NCBI GenBank assembly: GCA_047495785.1
Contig: JBLDXI010000007.1
Location: 2,852,001-2,916,000, forward strand
Origin: Lepidodermella squamata
Lineage: Eukaryota; Gastrotricha
Length of the DNA: 64,000 bases
Reading direction: 5' to 3'
The notes under the pieces were generated by a model. It ran no database searches. It had not been told where the DNA came from and saw only the letters and a list, made by a program, of their open reading frames with translations. Numbering within the stretch: the first letter of the stretch is position 1; each line of letters begins with the position of its first letter. The position numbers and the translations under genes were made by a program. Below, piece by piece: positions 32,948 through 42,372 of this stretch.

Positions 32948-34909
32948 ATGTCTCTCCTACAATTTTTATTTGGAAAGGATGCTGCCGCGAATTTGCAGCA
33001 GAAAATTATTTCACTGAAAACACCCGATGATCTTGTGAAATTCGCTGATGATGTCAAAACAAGAGCCCAAGGCGGATATACTGCTGCTCAGGAACGAATG
33101 AAGCAAAGTAATGAAACCATCAAAATGGCGAATTCGCTTCTCGAAAGCGGCGACGCCGAAGAAGCTTTCCGTATTCTCATGAAAATTGCCGATGACGACT
33201 ACAATTTTTCGCCCGATTTCCTCGCACGTCTTGCTGCGGTTGCGAAATCGACTGGCCGTCATCAACTGGCAATTGCCATTTGCGCTATGGATCAATGTGT
33301 TAAAGGATCAGCTTTTTGTGACATATGCGTGGAATCTTACAATGGTCTTGAAGAAGAGAAGAAAAGTTGGACTCTGGACAGTCGAAACAATTTCGATCAG
33401 TATATTCTTGATTTGAAGAAACTGACTATCGATAACTGGGATGAATTCACGTTTCTTGTCAGCCATTGTTTTCTGCACTCGAGAATCCTGTCGCCTGGCG
33501 AATATTTCGCAAATCAAACCTTTGAGGCTTTGTCGGTAAATGAGAGTTTCCGCATTTTCGCCTCTCATATCGCTTTTGAACACTTCAGCGCTTCTCAAAT
33601 GAGATTTATAATCGTTTTTTTGAACGGGATTGGTTCCGAATTTTGCGTTGCCGCTAGAGATAAATTCGCCCATTTCTCCTGGGTCAAAAACATATTAATT
33701 AAATTAACGCAATCTTTCCTTACGGAGTCTGGAATGAAAATGGCGTTGAGTCGCAACATTTTTGCGTTTTCACGATTAGTTCCAACGTTGATGAAAACTT
33801 GCCAGCAGTCGCTAGATTCCTTTGATTTGGCGTGCATTACGAGATTTATGGCTTTAATCATGCTTACCCAGCCCTCGAACTGTTTGAACATGATTTTTGA
33901 TTTGATGTCTGGTATGGCGAATGGACCACTCCAAAACGTGGAGTTGACATTGGAAACGGTTAATCTCCTCGCTGTCATCATATCGGCAATTTCATCGTTC
34001 GGAGTTACGGCTGAGAGAGCTTTAAAAATCCTGGCGAAGCCTCTGGAAGTTACTGTTCAACAATCCACAATTCAACCGGCAATTGCTGAAAATCTTACCT
34101 TGCCTATCGCCCTTGCTAAAGCGATAAAGCGAGTTGTAAATTTCAACGCAATCTGTCGCGCTCTTCACCACTTTGCGGATTGTGACCAAATTTTGGCTGT
34201 AATGGTGAATTCTCAAGCGTTTGTCACACAGTTTCTATCAAGTGCGGAGGAATTGGTTTTGGAGAAATCGCTTGAGGAATCTGATGCCGGGCTGTCGAGT
34301 TTGATCTATAAATTGCTACTACTCGAAGACAAGTTGCACGATTCTTTATTTACCCGTCTTGTTTTTGCTAGGGGTAACTCCTCGTTTGCCAAGGCCGTTT
34401 TCAGCAAACCACGTAAAGACTTTATTAACGACTTAATGCTCGTATCGACGATGTTGCGTTATGCCGACGACGAAAATCGTCGAAGATGGTCGAAATTGTT
34501 TTCGAATTCGACCTTTCCTGCGATTGCTAAAGCGGCAATGGACTCGCTATTGATGAAGAGCACTGTGAAAATTGAAGATAAAATCGTTTCAAATGTTCAT
34601 CTAATGTATGTCATCCGCCAGCTGTGTTTGATGAACCCGAAAATTATTGCTGAATTTGGGTTTCCTTATATTGAATCGCTTTCGAGGCATCTGAAATACC
34701 CAGCTATTCGAAATAATGCTCTTCTATCGACTTCTGAATTGTCTTTCGGGCTGTTGGTTGTGGCATTTATCGAACTGGATAAAGGCACAAGGATGTTGCT
34801 GAAACGTGAAAAGCGTGTTTTGCGCGAAATTATTTCAAGAATGCGTCATGCGCTGAAAAGCAGTACCGAAATTTGCAAGCTAAATGACTTAATTTCATTG
34901 ATAAAATGA
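32948..34909 (+). CDS. H1 family protein 2, single exon, unknown helical protein
   Basis: 653 aa, start MSLLQFLFGKD. I do not recognise this family. Visible features: an N-terminal hydrophobic-FG motif (LQFLFG); a conserved KFADDVKTRAQGGY block (residues 36-49); a TPR-like pair of helices around LLESGDAEEAFRILMKIADD and the helix after it (about 62-110); then a long all-helical region without Cys clusters, signal peptide or membrane span; a conserved core RLVFARGNSSFAKAVFSKP (about 468-486) followed by RRRWSKLFSNSTF; and a basic C-terminal helix LLKREKRVLREIISRMRHAL (about 616-635). The overall look is of a TPR/ARM-like scaffold, probably soluble and intracellular. Start supported by an acceptor-like ccttag 1 bp upstream and by identity with relatives. 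Intact, and nearly identical in parts to the 28.4-kb copy. Confidence 0.75.
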   Translation: MSLLQFLFGKDAAANLQQKIISLKTPDDLVKFADDVKTRAQGGYTAAQERMKQSNETIKMANSLLESGDAEEAFRILMKIADDDYNFSPDFLARLAAVAKSTGRHQLAIAICAMDQCVKGSAFCDICVESYNGLEEEKKSWTLDSRNNFDQYILDLKKLTIDNWDEFTFLVSHCFLHSRILSPGEYFANQTFEALSVNESFRIFASHIAFEHFSASQMRFIIVFLNGIGSEFCVAARDKFAHFSWVKNILIKLTQSFLTESGMKMALSRNIFAFSRLVPTLMKTCQQSLDSFDLACITRFMALIMLTQPSNCLNMIFDLMSGMANGPLQNVELTLETVNLLAVIISAISSFGVTAERALKILAKPLEVTVQQSTIQPAIAENLTLPIALAKAIKRVVNFNAICRALHHFADCDQILAVMVNSQAFVTQFLSSAEELVLEKSLEESDAGLSSLIYKLLLLEDKLHDSLFTRLVFARGNSSFAKAVFSKPRKDFINDLMLVSTMLRYADDENRRRWSKLFSNSTFPAIAKAAMDSLLMKSTVKIEDKIVSNVHLMYVIRQLCLMNPKIIAEFGFPYIESLSRHLKYPAIRNNALLSTSELSFGLLVVAFIELDKGTRMLLKREKRVLREIISRMRHALKSSTEICKLNDLISLIK

Positions 34910-35672
34910 TTTTGAATTGGGTTAATAAAATATTAAAATATAATGAAATATTATTGATATCACCTCCATTTCATCAAAAATAAAAAAGGTTTCCATTCGT
35001 GAGTACTGAGTATTTACTTTTAGCGGAACCAAATTTTGGAATTTTCAATGGGCCTAAAACCACTTTTCGAAAATTTTAATAATGGTATGATCGATCGGCA
35101 TAATTTCTTATACCGTATTTGTTCCATTAGTAGCCCATTCACTATTAATCGCCCATCTCTAGTTCGTTTTCGATGCCCAGGTTTGAGGGGTCAAGTCGGT
35201 TCGAAAACATCGAAAACGAACGATTAACCAAGAATTATTTTTCAAAATTTTCAAAATTTCGAGGTTGAAGTGTTTATAGCCCGGGCTGTTATAGGAGCAA
35301 ATACGGTAAATCATCTCTAAATTCAGCGTGAAATTTTTTATAACATGCACTCCTTGCTATGAATTCAAGCATTTCCCTAATTTTGTTGAAATATTCAAAA
35401 AGCGACCTTTGGCTTATATCTAAAATTAGGTTCCCCAACCTATTGGCTATTTCAGCTCGCAGCCGTGTAGAGACTATTTTTATCACTCATCGTTTTTGTG
35501 TATATTTTTTCAAAAGGTTCGCCCTAGACTTGATCATGAGTTGGAGGGATTTCGAGGAAAAAACCAAGATGCTGCACGGAGCTAAAACCTCAGATTTTCT
35601 TTGAATGCGTTCAATTAATTTTTAATTATTTCCTTGAATCTAGACTTTATTATTGATAATAATCTCCTTTCG
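34910..35672. other. intergenic between H1-2 and H1-3
   Basis: Contains aataaaatatt (likely poly(A) signals near 34922) and one end of the agcggaaccaaat repeat at about 35018-35040. No gene seen. The last 40 bases contain an acceptor-like gaatctag before the next start. Confidence 0.45.
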
Positions 35673-37571
35673 ATGAATTTTTTATTCGGGAAGAATGCTG
35701 TTTTGAATTTGCAGCGGACGATTGTTTCCTTGAAAACTTCTGATGATATTAGAAAATTTGCTGATGTTATCAAAATAAAAGCTGATGGCGGATGTATTGC
35801 TAACGAGAAACGAAGGAAGCAATATACTGAAACCGTTGAAAAGGCTAATTTATTAATTGAAAACGGAGACGTCAAAGAAGCCTTTCAAATTATCATGAAG
35901 ATTACCGATGAAGGATACACTTTTGCAGCCAATTTACTTCAAACTATCGCTGTGTTGGCGAATTTCACCGGTCGTGATAAGCTAGCAGCTACTTACTGCG
36001 CCGTCATTAGATGTGTTGGAGGATCCGAATTTCAAGCAGTGAAGATGGCAGCTTACCGTTCTTTAGAGGAGAAAATTCAATGTCCGCTTAGCCGACAGGA
36101 ATTTGATCAGCATATTCTTGATCTGCAAAAGCTCTCCTTCGATAAATTGGATGAATTTACATTCCTGGTCAACCGATGTTTTAATTTCTCAAAAGTTCAG
36201 ACCCGCAGTGAATATTTTGCGAGCAAAACATTTGAAGCTTTATCGTTGAATGACAGTTTCCGAAAATTTACCGCTGAAATCTCATTCGAACACCTAACAG
36301 CGCCTCAAATTCGTTTCCTAATCGTCTTTTTCGACGGCATTGAAACCGAAATTTGCGTCGAAGTTTGCAAGAAATTCAGCTACAGCTCATGGATTAATGA
36401 AATCGTGGTGAAATTAATTCAGTCCATCGCTACGGATTCTGGGTTTAAAATGGCCTTGGTTCGCAATGAAGCTTTTTCGCATCTCTTTTCGGTGCTACGG
36501 AAAACAATTCAACGGAACTGTGATTGCTACAATTTCTCTTGTATCACGCGAATTTCAGTCTTGAATTTATTAATTACGTCACGCTCGAATTCCGTTGGCT
36601 CAATTATCGCCGGTTTGAATTGCAGAAATCTTCCAAGCGAAGATCAGATACCGGAATTCGTAAACCTTCTCGCCCTTTTAATAGCGCTTCTCTCTTCGCT
36701 CGGAGATGCGGCTTCTGAGGATTTCAAAAGCTTGATGAAATCAGTTGCGGAACTTGTGCGTAATTCGGAAATTCAGTTGGAAATATCGAAAAATCTCACC
36801 TTGCCTATCGCCCTTGTTTCCGCGTTGAAACCAGATGGGAATTACTATTCGGTCTGCCCTGTTCTTCACTACCTAGCAAGTTTGGATAGTATCCGAACTG
36901 AAATGGTTGATTCTCAGATTTTCGTCAAGCAGCTGATGAAGAGCGCCGAGGAATTAGTATCGTCGAATGGCATGCATCTGAAATTCGCTGAAGGGCTAAC
37001 GAGTTTGATCTATAAATTGCTACTACATGAGTCACTGTTTACTCGGCTGATTCTCGCTAGAGGCAATTCCTCGTTTGCCAAAACCGTTTTCACCAAACCT
37101 ATCCGCAGTATTGAAATTGAACTGCCTCTGATTTCGGTCATGCTACGAAGCGCTGATGATGAAACTCGAAAAAGATGGTCGAAACAGTTTTCAAGTTCGA
37201 CTTTTTCGGTATTGGCGAAATCAGCCATGGATTTGCTTTTGCGGAAAGTGCCTGCTAGGAAAATAATTGAAGATAAGATATGCTTGGACGTTCATGCCAT
37301 GTTTGTCCTCCGCCAGTTGTGTTCGATAAATCCGAAGCTTGTTGCCGAATTCGGTTATCCCTGCGTTAAATCGCTCTCGCGGCATCTCAAGTGCCCTGCT
37401 AATCAGACTGAAGATTTATTGTTGGCTACTGAATTGTCTTTCGGACTGTTGGTTGTTCTATTCGTTGAGCATGATAAAAGTGTTAGAATGTCTTTGAAAC
37501 GTGAAAAGCGCGTGTTGCGCGAAGTTATTGGAAGAATGCGAAATGCTTTAACCGTCTCTGTTTCCGTGTGA
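35673..37571 (+). CDS. H1 family protein 3, single exon
   Basis: The ATG at 35673 gives MNFLFGKNAVLNLQRTIV, which matches the family N-terminus with the leader shortened by two or three residues; the frame is open further upstream but without a conserved Met. 632 aa. Shares the KFADVIKIKADGG block, TPR-like helices (LLIENGDVKEAFQIIMKI), the core LFTRLILARGNSSFAKTVF and KRWSKQFSSSTF, and the basic end SLKREKRVLREVIGRMRNAL. More diverged from H1-1 and H1-2 than those are from each other, so an older duplicate. No recognised domain; probable cytosolic helical scaffold. Intact. Confidence 0.75.
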   Translation: MNFLFGKNAVLNLQRTIVSLKTSDDIRKFADVIKIKADGGCIANEKRRKQYTETVEKANLLIENGDVKEAFQIIMKITDEGYTFAANLLQTIAVLANFTGRDKLAATYCAVIRCVGGSEFQAVKMAAYRSLEEKIQCPLSRQEFDQHILDLQKLSFDKLDEFTFLVNRCFNFSKVQTRSEYFASKTFEALSLNDSFRKFTAEISFEHLTAPQIRFLIVFFDGIETEICVEVCKKFSYSSWINEIVVKLIQSIATDSGFKMALVRNEAFSHLFSVLRKTIQRNCDCYNFSCITRISVLNLLITSRSNSVGSIIAGLNCRNLPSEDQIPEFVNLLALLIALLSSLGDAASEDFKSLMKSVAELVRNSEIQLEISKNLTLPIALVSALKPDGNYYSVCPVLHYLASLDSIRTEMVDSQIFVKQLMKSAEELVSSNGMHLKFAEGLTSLIYKLLLHESLFTRLILARGNSSFAKTVFTKPIRSIEIELPLISVMLRSADDETRKRWSKQFSSSTFSVLAKSAMDLLLRKVPARKIIEDKICLDVHAMFVLRQLCSINPKLVAEFGYPCVKSLSRHLKCPANQTEDLLLATELSFGLLVVLFVEHDKSVRMSLKREKRVLREVIGRMRNALTVSVSV

Positions 37572-38907
37572 AGAGCGTTGAGATGATAGTCAAATTTTTC
37601 GTCTATTTTGCTGGGCTTTGTTATGATGCTGATGAGTTCCCAAGCGAGTTTATTTTCGGCCGATGATAAAATAAAATGGAATAAAATTATATTTCAATTA
37701 TTTTCATCAACTACTTCGATCGAATTTGAAATTTCGTGAAAACCGGAAACCATTATTGACAGAAGGAAAATATTTTGTTTATAGAAAGAAATGTATGCAC
37801 AGGTACTATTTTTGGATAAATTGTTGAGGCTGGTGCATTTTTTCAGCAGATTTTTATTTCAGGGGAACAACATCGATTTATTGGCCAAAAATGTCTTTTA
37901 GACTGATTCGATAACATCCAAATTTAGCGAGGTTTCGATTTCAAAGCTTGATAATAACTTTTAGAATATGACTTGATCATGATTCAATTTGATACTTTAA
38001 ATTCGGAAATCGGAAGCAAATTTACGGCGAACGGAAGCTGATTTTCTGCTGCTAACTTAACCTAACTCAAAATGGGAGAAACGTTGATTTTATAATAATT
38101 ATATGATTTTCGGGCAACGTATGATTCCTGAGGTGAACGCTACGTCTTGCACAGAATTTTACGCTCAATTTTTAAATGATTTATCTAATTAATTTGGTCT
38201 ATACAGCGTGTCCCATAAGTAACGCAAGCGAAGAAAGTACACGGAAGGAAAGAAGTTCAGAAACTCATCTCACGGCCAGAAAAATTTTAGAACAATTCAA
38301 AAATCACGAGAATAGTAATCAAGTGTGCCACTTTTGTCAATGGGATTAGAAAGCCCGGTGAAATTTTGTGAAACCGGATGAAATACCGAAAATTACCGAA
38401 CCAGTTACCATGGGGGTTTTTTCGGGTTTTCTCCGGTAAATTTTTTTATTTCTTCGGTTAAATCGCGGTTAAAAGTTGGAGCTTTCTCTTGGTAGGTTCA
38501 ATTTAATAAAATTAGTTGAATTTCCATAAAAAAAATTTGCCAAATTAATATTTCCGGTAACAGGAAGATCCCTTTTACATATTTTGATCAGTCGATAATT
38601 ATGCTTTTGAAAATTTTCGTTCGCGGCCAAGTTTTGAAATTGCACTCCGTAATTTGCGATTATTACGCGCATTTTGAATTCACCGAATTCACCGGAGCGT
38701 GTTGCGTTGAATTCAGGCCTTGACGATGACATAATAATGGCATTAAAAATCGAATTACACCTCAAGTTTCGAAACCTGTGCAGATCACATCATGGAAATT
38801 TTGAATGTTTATAGCAAATTCGATTCTTATTTGATCAGAGGAAATATTTTCAACTTCTTCTCTTTTTTAGGCTTTAATGATGAATAAATCGCTGGTTCTT
38901 TCATCTG
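37572..38907. other. 1.3-kb intergenic region
   Basis: Poly(A) signals near 37667-37690. Around 38211 the sequence cagcgtgtcccataagtaac resembles the terminus of a Tc1/mariner-like element, but no matching inverted end was found. Otherwise AT-rich without recognisable genes. Ends with ctcttttttag 40 bp before the H1-4 start. Confidence 0.4.
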
Positions 38908-40827
38908 ATGTCGCTTTTGAATTTTCTGTTTGGAAAAGATGCTGTTGCGAATTTGCAGCAGAAAATTATTTCTCTCAAAACCCCCGATGATCTTGAAAAA
39001 TTTACTGAAAATGTCAAAATTCAAGCTCAAGGCGGATTCATTGCTGTCGAGGAACGGAGAAAGCAAATGCATGAAAAAATCGAAATGGCCAAGTCGCTTC
39101 TCGAAAAAGGAGACGTCGAAGAAGCTTTTCACATTCTCATGAAGATTGCCGATGACGACTACAATTTGTCGCCCGATTTTCTTGAAATTCTAGCGAAGAC
39201 AGCTAAATTGACTAGTCGATATGAACTCGCAATAGCCATATGCGCTATGGACAGATCTGTTGTGTCAGAATTCGATTTTATCTGCTCAACATCCTATCAT
39301 CTTCTGATGCGTGAAAAGAAAGTTAGTTCGCTCTTCACTGAACACGAATTCGATCGATGTATTACCGAGTTACGAAATTCGAAAATCTTGAATTGGGACG
39401 ATTTTTCGTTTATGGTATACCACTGTTTCTCGTGCTCGAAATTGCTATCTCCTGGCGAATATTTCACAACGAAGATTTTCGTAACTTTGTCTTCGAATGA
39501 GAACTTCCAGAAATTCGTGTCGGCAATTGCGTTCGACCAGCTAACGGCGGCTCAACTCCGATTTCTGATGATGTTCTTCAATAGTATTGATACTGCACTA
39601 TGCGCAACTGTTTTAATCAAGTACAGCGCTTTGGCTGATATAATAGAAAAAATCTTCCTTAATCTAACTAAATGTTTAGGCTCAGAATCGAGTTTTAAAA
39701 TGGCTCTACTACGGTATGACGCTTTTCGCCATATAATGCCGATGCTGGGCAAAACTTCACAGCGGCTCTACGAATCGCGTGATTTGGCCTGGATCACGCG
39801 ATTTCTAACATTATTTTTGATTTCTTCTGGTTCGAAATTTTTGCGTGCTATCAATGAGGATTTGCTGTCAGATATAGCCGAAAGACCTCGTAGCAAAAAT
39901 CTTATTAGCGGATCATTGCACCTTCTTGCGCTTTTAATACTTACTGTTGCGATACTCGATGATGCTTCGGGCATTTTTGAAAAATTCATAAAATCTGTCC
40001 GTGAAATCGTTCGAAATTCTGAAATCAGATCAGAAATCGCCAAAAACATGTCTCTGCCCATCGCCCTTGCATCGGCTATGACACCTGCCAGCTGTCCGCT
40101 TCTTTATCTTTTAGCTAAGTCGGACCAAATTTTGTTTGAGATGGGAAATTCTCCAATATTTGTAAAACAATTGCTAAAGAGTGGTGAAAAATTGGTTTTG
40201 GATGAATCGATCGTCGACTGTCGTGATGGACTAACGAGTGTGATCAACAAATTATTTCTAGTTGAAGAGTCGTTATTTACTCGTCTGATTTTCGCCAGAG
40301 GTAACTCTTCGTTTGCTAAAGCTGTGTTCAACGTGCCAATGTGTGCTTTTAAACACCGGTTACCTTTAATTGCGGTCATGTTGCGAAATGCTGACGATGA
40401 AACTCGAAGACGATGGTCAAAGCTGTACTCAGTTCCGAATTTTCACGTAATGGCCAAAGCAGCTATGGACTGGCTTTTGCAGAAACCTCCCGGTAATGTG
40501 AGTGACGGCACTGTCCTCACTGTCCACTTGATGTTTGTTATTCGCCAATTATGCTCGATTAACCCGAAAATTATTGCTTAATTTAGCTTCCCATACATTG
40601 AATCGCTTGCACATCATCTCGGGCCGCCTAGAACTCGTCGAAATAACGCGATGATATCGGCTTCGGAATTGTCCCTCGGACTGACGGTCGCACTTTTTAT
40701 TGAGCATGATAAAAAACTTCGAATTTCGCTGAAACGTGAGAAGCGAGTGTTGCGCGGATTGATTGCACAAATGCGCAGTGCATTGGCTGCCCATTCATAT
40801 TTCATTCATGACTGTGATTTTCTATGA
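38908..40827 (+). pseudogene. H1 family copy 4 with a single nonsense codon
   Basis: Start MSLLNFLFGKDAVANLQQ. The frame is open to a TAA at 40579-40581, where relatives have GAA (context IIAEF): one G-to-T change. Past the TAA the same frame continues for 81 more codons with the normal family end (SLKREKRVLRGLIAQMRSAL) to a TGA at 40825-40827, so nothing else is wrong. Contains VKIQAQGGF, LLEKGDVEEAFHILMKIADD, LFTRLIFARGNSSFAKAVF and RRRWSKLY. The product would be 557 aa instead of 639. Read as a young pseudogene; allelic variation, a sequencing error or stop readthrough are alternatives. Confidence 0.75.
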
Positions 40828-41446
40828 TGCATGACGCTATTTTCGATATTATTTTGTAAAAATTGGCTGTAAAATTTTGGTCTCAAAATGCATTACTATT
40901 TATTAAAATCACGATCACTTTTTACTTAGTGAAACTGGACGTATGACTGTATAGTTTAAATGCAATTTAAATTATAAATGCAAGAAAGTCCCCATTTTTA
41001 CAGCTAGATTCTTCCTAATAAAATTGGATCTTGTATTTGTTTGCTTGGAATTCCCATTATTTCATCTCAACCGCGTCAGCGCTTAAAACATGACCAAGGA
41101 CATCTCAAATTTTCACACCCGCCGAAATAGAAGGGGAAAACTCGCATTTTCGTATTGATTTGGCCTACTCTTCGCGTAAATCCACTGAAACTTGCTTTAG
41201 AGGTTGCATAGAACTTTATCATCGTTTTACATCATTTTTCTCAATTCGTGAAGATTGCTTGTTATTTCTTTTATTTTTTTCTTACAGGTTTTTCTGTTTT
41301 TTATAATCTTTGAAACTTGGTCACTTGAGCTGGATATCGTTCAGGTTTTTCATTTTCTCATAAATTTTTCACAGATTTATGCAGTCTCGTGACTTTTAGG
41401 CCACATTTTTTGGTTTAAAACCAATTTCTAGATATTTTAGCTATAT
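40828..41446. other. intergenic between H1-4 and S2-5
   Basis: AT-rich, no repeat or coding stretch recognised. Two acceptor-like sites (atttctag, atattttag) lie within 25 bp of the next ATG. Confidence 0.4.
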
Positions 41447-42218
41447 ATGGATGATAAGTTTGGAGAAATCAATAAATCCTGCGAATCGGATAAAGACCTT
41501 GCCCAAGCCATTCGAAAATCGTTGAAAAATTCTAGTTGCTCACCAGAGCTCGAAATTCTCATCGAACAGTATGTTGAAACTCACGATTTCGCAAAGCTGG
41601 AAATCGCCCTGAAATGGACCCACTCACTAGCGGGCGGAGACTCAAGAGTTGCTCTATGCTCTATTCCCGGTCGAAGGTTTTCTGATAAATCCGGCGAAGA
41701 GAATTTTTTACACCCCGCTATGGTCGGCTGTTAATGCACTTTGTATCGATGAAATTGAGGGGAAATCTGAAATTATTGCCAAAATGACCCAATTTGTCAT
41801 TTTGCCGCTGCTTCGAGCCTTACATCCTGATCCATTGTTTAACTTACTCAATTATGAAATGGATCCAAGCATGATTTCTCTTTGGGCGGACTTCGAAGAT
41901 CTTAAAATATGGAATAACTGCCAGTTTCTTGATTTGTTCATCGAAGCGAGGCGAAAATCGGGTTTCAAAGTTGCAGATTTGTTAAGGCGGCTCGAGAATA
42001 CCTGGGAAAATGGAAACGCGACCCGTGATATATGCGAGCGGTTTGCGATCGCTCTACGTGATGTTTACCCGCTTCAAAACTTGGCTCGAATGGCGGTTCT
42101 CAATTTACTGCCAGTTGGCCCGAAACAACGCAGAAGTGCGATTGAGAAACTTGATCTGTCAAAAGCGTTGATTGATTTTTTGAATTTTACTGAGTTTGAA
42201 ATTTTTGACTCGAATTAA
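41447..42218 (+). pseudogene. S2 family copy 5 with a large internal deletion
   Basis: Begins like an S2 gene (MDDKFGEINKSCESDKDLAQAI ... up to KWTHSLAGGDSRV), then near 41660-41675 jumps directly to the sequence that normally lies about 140-150 codons further on (VEGFLINPAKRIFYTPLW), in a different frame. The second half continues open with FVILPLLRA, RDVYPLQNLARMAVL (BC-box-like, shortened by two residues, LK lost), LDLS and LIDFLNFTEFE. The deleted part includes the IENGADLLARS ankyrin-like unit. Both halves together cannot make a normal protein; the 189-aa downstream frame could encode a SOCS-only fragment if translated. It is 155 bp from the H2 gene. Confidence 0.8.
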
Positions 42219-42372
42219 AAATTTATTCACTGGATTGTTAACTAATTATTTTGGCTTTTGTTCTTCGATTATTTTCTAGCGGATAAGAGCAACAAGTTGA
42301 AAAATTGCGTGCTTTTTTAAGGAAGCTTTTTTACATTTTAGGTCCCAGTTTTTATTGAAAATTTCGTAATTT

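Noticed and set aside
38205-38240. Tc1/mariner terminus (gtgtcccataagt)
   Set aside because: No inverted partner end or TA flank was found.
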